From: a bacterium | Lineage (GTDB): Bacteria > Patescibacteriota > Microgenomatia > Levybacterales > UBA12049 | Reading direction: 5' to 3' | DNA: 42,566 nucleotides | Assembly (NCBI GenBank): GCA_021777565.1 | Contig: JAJYDJ010000004.1 | Coordinates: 98,077-140,642, forward strand | Shown: positions 24,651-31,982 of the stretch, piece by piece | Position numbering within the stretch: position 1 is the stretch's first letter | How the letters are laid out: each line of letters begins with the position of its first letter | Position numbers and translations under genes: made by a program | The notes under the pieces: generated by a model | Told to the model about the DNA's origin: nothing | Database searches by the model: none | Seen by the model: only the letters and a program-made list of their open reading frames with translations

Positions 24651-24663
24651 CTCTGCGCACAGA
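24651..24663 (+). mobile_element. attR candidate, decayed tRNA 3' end
   Basis: CTCTGCGCACAGA matches the attL block CTCTGGGCGCACAGA except for a 2-nt gap, and both are followed by a GATTTTT run. The upstream bases (GGTGTTCCATTCTGG) look like a degraded T arm. It lies 100 bp after the last island gene and before an ordinary RNA gene. Confidence 0.45.
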
Positions 24664-24701
24664 AAGATTTTTTTACTCCTTTAATTTTGTGATCTAGATT
24701 A

Positions 24702-24730
24702 TTGACGTGACAAATTTGTAACCTCATACT
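24702..24730 (+). promoter_or_regulatory. Promoter of the tRNA-like RNA
   Basis: TTGACG (24702-24707) and CATACT (24725-24730) are separated by 17 bp. Transcription would begin about 12 nt before the RNA's 5' end, much like the tRNA-Gly promoter. Confidence 0.55.
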
Positions 24731-24748
24731 GAAGTAGCAATCGTATTC

Positions 24749-24853
24749 GCGCCCGTAGCTTATTTACAAGAGCGTGGTGTCTTTAAGCAAATGGGGAGCA
24801 ATCCCTGTAGACAAAAAGGTACTGAGGAGAGAGTGCAAGGCTTTCCGGGCGCA
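24749..24853 (+). ncRNA. tRNA-like RNA without an anticodon loop
   Basis: The 105 nt have a tRNA frame: acceptor GCGCCCG with CGGGCGC plus discriminator A, TA linker, D arm GCTT/GAGC with an 8-nt loop, and a T arm GAGAG-TGCAAGG-CTTTC with one G-U pair. The anticodon arm is replaced by a long hairpin. TGTCT (24778-24782) pairs with AGACA (24809-24813). An 8-nt one-sided bulge (TTAAGCAA) follows. Then ATGGGGA pairs with TCCCTGT through two G-U pairs around a GCAA tetraloop (24791-24808). No 7-nt anticodon loop exists. It has a promoter. It may be a non-coding tRNA relative or a decayed tRNA-Arg; the ends match tRNA-Arg. Confidence 0.6.
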
Positions 24854-24880
24854 TAAATTTACTTCAAGAAGCCTCCCTCT

Positions 24881-24907
24881 TTGCAATTTCTGAATTTCGA
24901 CTATACT
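24881..24907 (+). promoter_or_regulatory. Promoter of the glycosyltransferase gene
   Basis: TTGCAA (24881-24886) and TATACT (24902-24907) are 15 bp apart. Transcription would start about 24914, next to the ATG at 24916, which supports that start codon. Confidence 0.4.
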
Positions 24908-24915
24908 AGTAGTAT

Positions 24916-26238
24916 ATGGCACTTCCATATCTCCCTATTTTATTTGAAAGTTTTTGGCGGGATGAAGCATTTTCCGTCCTGATAGCCAGACACCAACCAC
25001 TTCAGATTATTCAACTCATGATGAAGGACCAGAGTCCGCCACTATACTTTTTACTCCTTCATTACTGGATGCAATGGTTTGGCATAGGAGAGGCACCAGT
25101 GAGAATGCTTTCATATATTTTATTTCTAGGAATTCTTGTTGCGACCTTTGTATTCTCCTGGAAAATTATGAAAACCATTCCTGGGAGGTTGGTATTTTTA
25201 GGTTTGTTGTATCTTAACCCATTTTTATTGCAGTATGCTTTTGAGGCAAGACCGTATGCGCTTTTTGCCTTTACGACCATCGTCGCAGCGGCAGCATTAG
25301 GGTTTAATCAGCTTTTTATTGCTAGTATTTTTCTTGCTCTTGGCATTCTTTCCCATAACTTCGCCGTCTTTGTTACCGCAGCTATTTTTGTCTGGTTTGT
25401 CTGGACAAGATACAAGACCTGGAAAACAAGTATCAAAGATTTCTTCTTACTTTTTACTCTTCCGGCGCTGACCTTTCTGGCATGGAGTGGTGCAATCTTT
25501 CAACAAGTGGCTAGGGTCAGTGCAAGTTTCTGGATCACTGAGAAGACGAGTGCCATGTATTACTATCTGTTTACGAGTTTTACCACCGGGTCTATTTGGT
25601 TTAAGACTCATGATATTCTCCAGTTCTTCTCAGTCACTCTATTAGTTCTGGGTGCTGCACCTCTTATTATGTCCTTTATCAAGAAAGAGACCATCAGTCC
25701 ATGGACCAAACTTGCTGTCTGTATTTCTCTTATTCCAATAATTTGTACCTATATCGTGTCTCACTTCAAAACCCCAATTTATTATGATCGTTACTTGATC
25801 GCGTCACTTCCTTTTGTATTTCTTTTGATGGCTCAAGGGATTGAGAAACTTATCAAAGAGGGAAGTATCGCGTGGAAAATATTCCTGTGCCTTTTTGTCT
25901 ATGCGTATGCACTTAGTCTTCTACTGGCATATCAGGATATTCAGCAAGCTTCTACCAAACCAGCCATCAACTGGGCAGTAGGGCAGGCGCTCCAAAGAGC
26001 AAAACCTCAAGACATGATCATCTCAGAAAGTGATCTTAACTTCCTTGAGACCAAATGGTACACACTCAACAACCCGTTACATATCAAAGCTCATATTGTC
26101 TCTCCATCAGGCACCATACCATACTATATTGGGGCTGCAGCCATAGAGCCAGGAGACGTGATCAAGTCTATCCCACCACACACCACCGTTTGGGTTATTC
26201 AACAAAATGGCGGCTACCACAAGGAAGTAACGAAGTAA
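24916..26238 (+). CDS. GT39-like membrane glycosyltransferase
   Basis: This 440-residue protein has about nine to ten hydrophobic segments. The SFWRDEAFS stretch at about residues 12-20 matches the acidic DE motif in the first external loop of GT-C enzymes (ArnT, PMT, GT39). These transfer sugar from a polyprenyl-phosphate donor outside the membrane. The usual first membrane helix before the DE motif is missing: two in-frame TAG codons lie just upstream (24907-24912), so no longer start exists. A promoter at 24881-24907 fits the ATG at 24916. It converges with ridA. Confidence 0.75.
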   Translation: MALPYLPILFESFWRDEAFSVLIARHQPLQIIQLMMKDQSPPLYFLLLHYWMQWFGIGEAPVRMLSYILFLGILVATFVFSWKIMKTIPGRLVFLGLLYLNPFLLQYAFEARPYALFAFTTIVAAAALGFNQLFIASIFLALGILSHNFAVFVTAAIFVWFVWTRYKTWKTSIKDFFLLFTLPALTFLAWSGAIFQQVARVSASFWITEKTSAMYYYLFTSFTTGSIWFKTHDILQFFSVTLLVLGAAPLIMSFIKKETISPWTKLAVCISLIPIICTYIVSHFKTPIYYDRYLIASLPFVFLLMAQGIEKLIKEGSIAWKIFLCLFVYAYALSLLLAYQDIQQASTKPAINWAVGQALQRAKPQDMIISESDLNFLETKWYTLNNPLHIKAHIVSPSGTIPYYIGAAAIEPGDVIKSIPPHTTVWVIQQNGGYHKEVTK

Positions 26239-26256
26239 AAGACTCTTTTAGTCTTT
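26238..26256. terminator. Bidirectional terminator-like hairpin
   Basis: AAAGACT and AGTCTTT form a 7-bp stem around CTTTT, between convergent genes and overlapping the last codons of ridA. On the minus strand the stem is followed by only a few Ts. Confidence 0.4.
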
Positions 26257-26625
26257 CTCTGCAATCATACTCATCTCAATTTTTGCACCAAGAGGAAGTT
26301 CCTTAACGCACACTGCTTCTCTAGCAGGGTAGGGAGCGGAGAAATAACTGCCATAGATGCGATTTATTTCACCATACAATGACATGTCAGTCATATAAAT
26401 AGTAGCTTTTACAACATGCGAGAATGATGATCCTGCAGCAGATAAAATCTCACTAAGATTATCCATAATCTGTCTCACTTGTTCCTCAGTAGTGCCTTCA
26501 AGCAGCTTACCATCAGGGGTCAGGTAGATGACTCCTTGAGTAAAAACCAAGTTGCCAGTTACTATTGCTTGTGAATGGGGACTCATACCAGGAAGAGGTG
26601 CTTTGCTAGTTTCAACCTTATGCAT
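26248..26625 (-). CDS. ridA: RidA family protein
   Basis: This 125-residue protein is full length for the YjgF/YER057c/UK114 family. It shows the AIVTGNLVFTQG start, the conserved Arg in YPAREAVCVKELPLGAKIEM (about residues 99-118) and the terminal hydrophobic strand. RidA hydrolyses reactive enamine/imine intermediates from PLP enzymes; it is a trimer. The stop of the upstream DsbA-like gene and the ridA ATG overlap by one base (TAATG), so they share an operon. Some family members lack deaminase activity. Confidence 0.9.
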   Translation of the reverse strand: MHKVETSKAPLPGMSPHSQAIVTGNLVFTQGVIYLTPDGKLLEGTTEEQVRQIMDNLSEILSAAGSSFSHVVKATIYMTDMSLYGEINRIYGSYFSAPYPAREAVCVKELPLGAKIEMSMIAEKD

Positions 26626-27476
26626 TATTTCTTCAGTTCTGCATCGATAGCAGCCTTGAATGCGTCATATGGCTGAGCACCTACGAGTGGTGTGCCATTG
26701 ATAAAGAAGGTTGGTGTACCAGACACTCCTGCTTTTTGACCATCTTGATAGTCTGTCTGTGAGCGAGCATCGTCAGACTTGTTACTCAGACAGTTACTGA
26801 ACTGTGTACCATCCATACCCAGACTCGTTGCTGCTGCGGTCAGCTTATCAGTGGCATACAGAGATGTATCTGTCTCTGCTGGCTGATTCTGATACAACCA
26901 ATCATGCATTGCCCAGAATTTGTTCTGATCTTGGGCACACTCAGCGGCATCAGCTGCCACATTGGAAGCTGGGCCAAGGAATGGGAATTGGCGGAAGTAG
27001 AATGCGATCTTGCCAGTGTCAATATAATCTTTCTTGAGCTGTGGGTAGGTGTTGGTTGCAAATTGTTCACAGAATGGGCAACGGAAATCAGCAAATTCGA
27101 TAACAACAACTTTTGCATTGGCATTACCAAGTGCTGGGAAATGACCATTTGTCACATTTTGTTTTTGTGCAGGTGCTTGCTGACCAGCTGCTTGTGGATT
27201 TTGCCCAACGACTGATGGCTGTTGTGCTGCTTGCTGCGCTGTTGGCGCACCACCGTTTTGCATGTACTGGATTTGTGCACTCATGCGACCCAAGAAGAAG
27301 GCACCGACGATCATCCCAATAACCAAAAGTGGTGTGTAGTCAAAACTTTGTGGGAGCTTGAGTTTAGGGAAAGAAAAGCGCTTTTTGGTGACAACACTTA
27401 CTTCTTCTGGAAGAGTCTCTGCAACTGTTTCTTTTACTGGAGATTTTTTTCTCGCTGGCATAGATGTATGTAGCAT
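26625..27476 (-). CDS. Membrane-anchored DsbA-like thiol oxidoreductase
   Basis: This 283-residue protein has a Lys/Arg-rich cytoplasmic start, a membrane segment (about residues 48-64), a Gln/Ala/Pro-rich linker (75-105) and a DsbA/thioredoxin domain with ADFRCPFCEQF (active-site CPFC at 133-136). A cis-Pro follows in VSGTPTFFING. It would form or shuffle disulfides in envelope proteins; the CPR cell surface has several Cys-containing secreted proteins that could be substrates. Two Met candidates lie at the start (27476 or 27461). No DsbB/VKOR partner is in the window. Confidence 0.88.
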   Translation of the reverse strand: MLHTSMPARKKSPVKETVAETLPEEVSVVTKKRFSFPKLKLPQSFDYTPLLVIGMIVGAFFLGRMSAQIQYMQNGGAPTAQQAAQQPSVVGQNPQAAGQQAPAQKQNVTNGHFPALGNANAKVVVIEFADFRCPFCEQFATNTYPQLKKDYIDTGKIAFYFRQFPFLGPASNVAADAAECAQDQNKFWAMHDWLYQNQPAETDTSLYATDKLTAAATSLGMDGTQFSNCLSNKSDDARSQTDYQDGQKAGVSGTPTFFINGTPLVGAQPYDAFKAAIDAELKK

Positions 27477-27569
27477 AACAGTATTTTTTTCAAACTGTCA
27501 ACTGCATCAAAATCGTACGAGTGGAAGCTGACTGTTTGCTGAATGGTATGTATTGAAAAACTACCAGAG

Positions 27570-27598
27570 TTGCATGAAAATATCTTATAATATATAAT
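27570..27598 (+). promoter_or_regulatory. Promoter of the 27607 gene
   Basis: TTGCAT (27570-27575) and TATAAT (27593-27598) have the optimal 17-bp spacing. The ATG at 27607 is 8 nt after the -10, so the transcript is probably leaderless or nearly so. Confidence 0.6.
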
Positions 27599-27606
27599 CC
27601 GGTGAC

Positions 27607-28701
27607 ATGATAGAAGCCCCAATATTCTCATTGAACTTGGGACCTCATAACCGTACAGAATCTAGAGCACAAGATAACGATACGCTTCAACAGGTCATCA
27701 TGAACGTTGCCACCGGACGATATAGGCTTGGAATAGTTCGAGATGGAGAACTAGTACAACAAGTACGAGTCGGCCTTGGCGTCACGATCCCAGCAAATGA
27801 AGCAGGCTTAGAAGAAGTTCCATACGGCCTCACATCTTTACAATTTCCACTCCAGAGAGATGGGGAACGTCTGGCTTTAATGGTTGATCTTGGCATAGCC
27901 GAAGCAGCTCTCCAGATGTACATCTCTGAAAGATATACGACCCAATATGGAGTAAGAGAATTATCATTCTATGATCAGGAGCTTCTACTCAAAACTTTTG
28001 CAATCATTGATTTAGCTCTCCAACATAGCCTTTTTGTCGACACGCAAGGTGATACGCCTGTCAGACTCTCGCTCAAGCGTACCAGACTTACTGACTCACT
28101 GCGCAGAGAGCTTGAAAAAACTATTGCAGAGATACGACCTGATTTTTTAACGAACCCGATATCACATGTGAGATGGCTTACCGCACATTTCCCACGATCA
28201 AATACGGTTATTGGTTCAACAACCGGAGATGAAGACAGGGATAGGCAAGTCAATCCTGCGATCGCTGACGCCTTAAAAAGCAGTGACCATGTCAGTGGCA
28301 GGGACCAACTCCATCGTACCCTTGCTCTCATTCGTGCAGACTCTGCCAGAAGGCAAGCAGACCTACGTGAGAGAGAATTGCATGCACCAGCAAGTTTGGA
28401 TGAAGAAGACGAGGATGGGCTTAGCCTACATGGGGTAATTGCCTATACCGCGCCTACTCAACCAGTAAATGACGAACAAGTAAGAGAACAACTTATCGGG
28501 TATGGTCTCGATCAGTTCCACGTTAATCTGATACTTGACCACTATCTTGATGGTCTTACCTATCAAGAGCTCGACGGTAGATATGGTCTCAAAAAAGGCC
28601 AGGCATCAGCCATGGTTCGGGCACTTATCAAAGACCAGACCTTTATGACCCAGCTCCACGCCTATATCGCAAGCCGCGTAGACCTGAGAAGAACAAGCTA
28701 A
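27607..28701 (+). CDS. Unknown protein with sigma-region-4-like C-terminus
   Basis: I do not recognise this 364-residue protein as a whole. Near the C-terminus, LILDHYLDGLTYQELDGRYGLKKGQASAMVRALIKD (about residues 310-345) reads as a helix-turn-helix like sigma-70 region 4 or an RNA-polymerase-type HTH. Residues 30-80 look like a beta domain. The middle (185-275) is charged, with acidic DEEDED. It might be a DNA-binding regulator; it cannot be called a sigma factor because no region 2 is visible. It has its own good promoter. Confidence 0.6.
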   Translation: MIEAPIFSLNLGPHNRTESRAQDNDTLQQVIMNVATGRYRLGIVRDGELVQQVRVGLGVTIPANEAGLEEVPYGLTSLQFPLQRDGERLALMVDLGIAEAALQMYISERYTTQYGVRELSFYDQELLLKTFAIIDLALQHSLFVDTQGDTPVRLSLKRTRLTDSLRRELEKTIAEIRPDFLTNPISHVRWLTAHFPRSNTVIGSTTGDEDRDRQVNPAIADALKSSDHVSGRDQLHRTLALIRADSARRQADLRERELHAPASLDEEDEDGLSLHGVIAYTAPTQPVNDEQVREQLIGYGLDQFHVNLILDHYLDGLTYQELDGRYGLKKGQASAMVRALIKDQTFMTQLHAYIASRVDLRRTS

Positions 28702-28705
28702 ACTG

Positions 28706-28734
28706 TTGTTAATATCACAAGGAACCGGTAAAAT
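28706..28734 (+). promoter_or_regulatory. Promoter of the EamA-family gene
   Basis: TTGTTA (28706-28711) and TAAAAT (28729-28734) are 17 bp apart. The predicted start coincides with the ATG at 28741, giving a leaderless transcript. Confidence 0.6.
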
Positions 28735-28740
28735 ACCTTC

Positions 28741-29607
28741 ATGTGGCTTATTTTATCCTTTATTAACGCTGCGATGACCGGGTTGCAAAACGCATACTTT
28801 AAAAAACGTGACGTGCAAATTTCACCGATACTAATGGCCTGGAGTGTTTTAGTTGTCTCTTCAATTCTTTTCTCGCCACTCTTTCTTCTTGGCATCCCTC
28901 ATTTAAATCATACTTTTTGGGTTGCCGTATTTTGGCGATTAATTATCGACTCACTCGCATTTACTCTCTATATTAAAGGCGTACAGATGTCTCCACTTTC
29001 ACTCACTGCACCTATGCTCTCACTCACAACTCTTTTTGTACTCATTACGCAATTCCTCATTGATCATCTAGTGCCGACACCAATCGGTGTGGTAGGAGTA
29101 ATCGTCATCGTTATAGGAATATACATACTCCACTTTGACCATGACACAAAGCATATTCTTTCGCCATTCAAGGCAATCATCAGAGAGAGGGGAGTACTTA
29201 TTGTCAGTATTGCAGCAATTTTGTGGAGTTTTGTTGTGGCGTTTCAAAAGCTTGGCGTTGATAACTCAAATCCATATTTCTACACTGCGTTTTTTCAACT
29301 CTTTTGGGCTATATGCTTTACCCCAGTTGCTATCTTTACTCACAGAAAAGAATTTTTAAGCATTTTAAATTTTAAAATGGCAAAAAAACTTTTCCCAGCA
29401 GGAGCATTTGATGCAATGCAAGTTTTTCCACAATATGTTGCCTATGCACTGGCATTACCCGTATACGTAAACGCAGTAGGAAACACACAAATTTTATTCT
29501 CTTCAATCTTTGGATGGTTCTTTTATAAAGAGAAACTTGAAAAACATATCATTCCAACAATCTTGATCGTCATAGGAGTCGTTCTCGTAACAATTGCCCA
29601 AAAGTAA
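28741..29607 (+). CDS. EamA/DMT-family transporter
   Basis: This 288-residue protein has about ten hydrophobic helices in two halves, each with the EamA-like pattern (PLSLTAPMLSLTTLF in the first half and NAVGNTQILFSSIFGWFFY in the second, a tandem duplication). Length is normal for the drug/metabolite transporter superfamily. It probably exports or imports a small metabolite; the substrate cannot be inferred. No neighbour indicates one. Confidence 0.82.
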   Translation: MWLILSFINAAMTGLQNAYFKKRDVQISPILMAWSVLVVSSILFSPLFLLGIPHLNHTFWVAVFWRLIIDSLAFTLYIKGVQMSPLSLTAPMLSLTTLFVLITQFLIDHLVPTPIGVVGVIVIVIGIYILHFDHDTKHILSPFKAIIRERGVLIVSIAAILWSFVVAFQKLGVDNSNPYFYTAFFQLFWAICFTPVAIFTHRKEFLSILNFKMAKKLFPAGAFDAMQVFPQYVAYALALPVYVNAVGNTQILFSSIFGWFFYKEKLEKHIIPTILIVIGVVLVTIAQK

Positions 29608-29625
29608 TACTACTTCTTATACATA

Positions 29626-29654
29626 TTGATAACACTCTCCAAATCTCGTAAACT
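29626..29654 (+). promoter_or_regulatory. Promoter of the 29667 gene
   Basis: TTGATA (29626-29631) and TAAACT (29649-29654) are separated by 17 bp, with a predicted start about 6 nt before the ATG at 29667. Confidence 0.45.
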
Positions 29655-29666
29655 ACAGGACACAAT

Positions 29667-30371
29667 ATGGCGACTGAAACAGAGCAAATAGTCGAATCAG
29701 AGGGAGAGGTATTCGCAGAAGGATATAGTGGAGAGGTGCGTCGTGCTCCTCAAGCACCCGGATACTGCTATAAAGTCCCGAAACTACAAGGAACTCCTGC
29801 TCGCGAGATGATAAATCAAGAGAAAGCCACGCATGATCTCTTAGTATCATTAGGAGTTTCTACAATTCCTGAGTACGAGATTGAGGAATTTCGTTATGTA
29901 AATGCACGAGGAAGGCTAGCCATTGGAGTCAGGGCACGTATGACCGATCTTTCCCAGGGTGGAAGAAATCTGGTCTGCTCTCTTCCTGATCTTGTGCAGC
30001 TTAAACAAGCAGATGTGAGACTCTACGCTGATCTCGCAGCAATAACCCGCACGCGACCAGTCTATAACGCACCAGAATTCTTTGCGCAACTGGGCGAGAT
30101 TATTCGCCTCACTCGTCAGGCTGGTATTACTGTAAGTACCGGATTCATGCTGGTGGCGACTCATGAGGGAAGGCTGAGCACCGTAGTGGGAGATTATGAG
30201 GATGGGGTAAACCTTCATGCCACTGCATGGGGAATCGAGCAAGGATGGTATTCATCGGTGGAACGATATACTATGCAGGTTATCGAGCTTTTCCCACAGA
30301 TGAGAGAGCAGGGGATGCACTTTATTCAGGAAATGATGGAAGAGATGAAGAGATCTATTGCACAAAAATAA
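29667..30371 (+). CDS. Unknown protein, possible degenerate kinase fold
   Basis: I do not recognise this 234-residue protein with certainty. The start shows EGYSGEVRRA, then YCYKVPK and an INQEKATHDLL helix, which in order resemble the glycine loop, the VAIK Lys and the alpha-C Glu of a protein-kinase N-lobe. Later VVGDYEDGVNL could be a DFG-like site. No HRD-type catalytic loop is obvious, so it may be a pseudokinase, or unrelated. It converges with the GHKL ATPase gene with 3 bp between the stops. Confidence 0.5.
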   Translation: MATETEQIVESEGEVFAEGYSGEVRRAPQAPGYCYKVPKLQGTPAREMINQEKATHDLLVSLGVSTIPEYEIEEFRYVNARGRLAIGVRARMTDLSQGGRNLVCSLPDLVQLKQADVRLYADLAAITRTRPVYNAPEFFAQLGEIIRLTRQAGITVSTGFMLVATHEGRLSTVVGDYEDGVNLHATAWGIEQGWYSSVERYTMQVIELFPQMREQGMHFIQEMMEEMKRSIAQK

Positions 30372-30374
30372 TCC

Positions 30375-30986
30375 TTACAATGGCCTGAGAATTCTACTTA
30401 CTTGATCCATAGGCGTCCCTATCGAGAGGTTTGCAACGGGTATTTCAAACCAAAATTGTGCGCCATTTCCAGGTCCTTTGTTCTCAAATCCAAATACTGC
30501 GTCAAATTGTTCACCAGCTCTTCCTGCTGTTGCCAAAGCTTGACCAGCGCCTCCCAAGTGAGCATCTGATTTTGTTGACATAATACCGGCATGAAACAAA
30601 GCTGCGGTTTGAGACTCGTCAAGTCCGATGCCATTATCTTCCATAATAAATCTCAACTTGCCATCATGGAAGAGTATACGGATCCCAACAACCCCATCAA
30701 AATCTCCTAATGCCTGCTTTTTTGATCGTATACTGTCAGCACTGTTTGCAAAATAGGCAAGACCAGTGTTGATAATAAAGCTGGCAGCATCATATGAGAC
30801 ATCTCGAATAAGACCTTGATCAATAAGAGCTGATCTCACTGTATCTGTAATAGCACCTCTGTGGTGACGAAAAGCGGTAGTGGGTTCTGTGTACCAAGGT
30901 TCATCAATCGGTATTTGAAGTGCATAGAGTGTGGTTTCATCTTCTGGAGAATGTTCAATGTGTATGGATTGTTCCCATTCGTACAT
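30375..30986 (-). CDS. GHKL (HATPase_c) ATPase domain protein
   Basis: This 203-residue protein is a single GHKL ATPase domain with N box FIINTGLAYFANSADS (about residues 65-80), G1 box EDNGIGLD (about 117-124) and G2 region LGGAGQAL (about 144-151). There is no dimerisation His domain or membrane segment, so it is not a complete sensor kinase; a soluble anti-sigma-like kinase is one possibility. The nearby 27607 protein has a sigma-region-4-like tail, but any link is inference. Confidence 0.8.
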   Translation of the reverse strand: MYEWEQSIHIEHSPEDETTLYALQIPIDEPWYTEPTTAFRHHRGAITDTVRSALIDQGLIRDVSYDAASFIINTGLAYFANSADSIRSKKQALGDFDGVVGIRILFHDGKLRFIMEDNGIGLDESQTAALFHAGIMSTKSDAHLGGAGQALATAGRAGEQFDAVFGFENKGPGNGAQFWFEIPVANLSIGTPMDQVSRILRPL

Positions 30987-31089
30987 ATTATGGAGAGTAA
31001 TGCGAGAATGAGTTGCGAGTTTTTTGTTTTTTTTGAGACAAATACCACTTTCGTGGAGAGAGTGGGTACTGTGGGGGGGCTAAACTAAC

Positions 31090-31260
31090 TTACTTCAGAG
31101 GGCCAGCAGTCGCTGCCATGATGATCCCGACGACGAACGCTAAGACGAGAAAGAGTGAACCTCCTCCCTTGAGAAACTTTAACCGTTTCCACAGAGAGAG
31201 TAGGAAGCACCCACCGCTCAGGCCGACACAGACGAACCAGATGATCAGTAACACCGTCAT
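31090..31260 (-). CDS. Small two-helix membrane protein, 56 aa
   Basis: This 56-residue ORF has two hydrophobic helices (TVLLIIWFVCVGLSGG and SLFLVLAFVVGIIMAAT) joined by a basic loop (KRLKFLKG). I chose the ATG at 31260 because AAAGGAG lies 7 bp upstream, the strongest Shine-Dalgarno I see in the window; a longer 81-residue frame starting at 31335 would bury it. Function unknown. Confidence 0.6.
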   Translation of the reverse strand: MTVLLIIWFVCVGLSGGCFLLSLWKRLKFLKGGGSLFLVLAFVVGIIMAATAGPLK

Positions 31261-31516
31261 GTTTCTGCTCCTTTCTCCCCCCCACAGAGCCACCGCCCAA
31301 ATTACTTTAGACTGTCGCTCTGTGAGAGAGAGCACTATACCGATTCTCTACTCGCAACTTATTAAGGTACATTGAGATCAAATTCCTTGCATGTAAGGAA
31401 CGATCCGAGAATATGAGACAGTCGTCTTATATTCGACATCATAGTAGTACAAATCTGAGAAATTGTCAAGCCTATAATATAAAATAGCGAGGAAATGAGG
31501 CTAAGAAGTGACTGTG

Positions 31517-31589
31517 TCGGGGGTAAAGGACTCGAACCTTCGACCTCACGGTCCCAAACCGCGCGCTCTACCAACTGAGCTAACCCCCG
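31517..31589 (-). tRNA. tRNA-Pro(TGG)
   Basis: On the minus strand the acceptor CGGGGGT pairs with ACCCCCG, the D arm is GCTC/GAGC, the anticodon loop TTTGGGA gives TGG, and the T arm GAAGG-TTCGAGT-CCTTT is intact. Discriminator A; no CCA encoded. An antisense hypothetical frame covers it and is not a gene. Confidence 0.9.
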
Positions 31590-31607
31590 TAAGAAACCTA
31601 CGGCTAA

Positions 31608-31613
31608 GTATAC
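31608..31613 (-). promoter_or_regulatory. -10 box of tRNA-Pro
   Basis: TATACT on the minus strand, about 19 nt before the tRNA 5' end, with a weak TTTGAT-like -35 about 16 bp further upstream. Confidence 0.4.
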
Positions 31614-31982
31614 CAGATTCTTGGCCAAATCAAAATGTGCACCATCAGGGATTATGTTTTACCCTCTCTGATTTCTAAAATAGATTTTAACGAAAAAGTG
31701 CACTTTTTCTGCTATCTTTCAGTTCAAGAAAAAGGGGAAGACAAACAACATCCTCAATCTCTTTTGAACATAGACCAGTAACCAGATTTAGCAACCTCTA
31801 TTTTATGCTATGATGCTACTTTCTACAAACAGTTTGTAAATGATTGCAGCATTGCTAATTACAACATCTTTTCTAGATGAATAAAAAGTACTCTTTGAAT
31901 CCATCCTTTGAACTCTGTATTTGCTATATTTTTCAAACAAAATTATACGCGTTCTTTCTGTAAGAAAGATATCTCTAGTGAA
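31614..31982. other. Intergenic stretch, no gene seen
   Basis: About 370 bp of AT-rich sequence between the tRNA-Pro promoter and the end of the dimethylformamidase-like gene. Short frames exist on both strands, but none has a ribosome binding site or family resemblance. I see no clear hairpin terminator or repeat. Confidence 0.5.

Larger units (their letters stand above)
7937..24663. mobile_element. Integrated genomic island, about 16.7 kb
   Basis: The left end is the tRNA-Arg 3' end with the serine recombinase reading into it. The right end is a degraded copy of the same sequence just after the HelD-like gene. Inside are AT-rich genes, many without recognisable families. Outside on both sides are ordinary housekeeping or envelope genes. 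No replication, conjugation or phage structural genes are visible, so it appears to be an integrative island that moves passively or by recombinase alone. The right boundary is less certain than the left. Confidence 0.65.

Noticed and set aside
31362-31628. Minus-strand 88-codon frame across tRNA-Pro
   Set aside because: It only reads through the tRNA gene and has no ribosome binding site or family resemblance.
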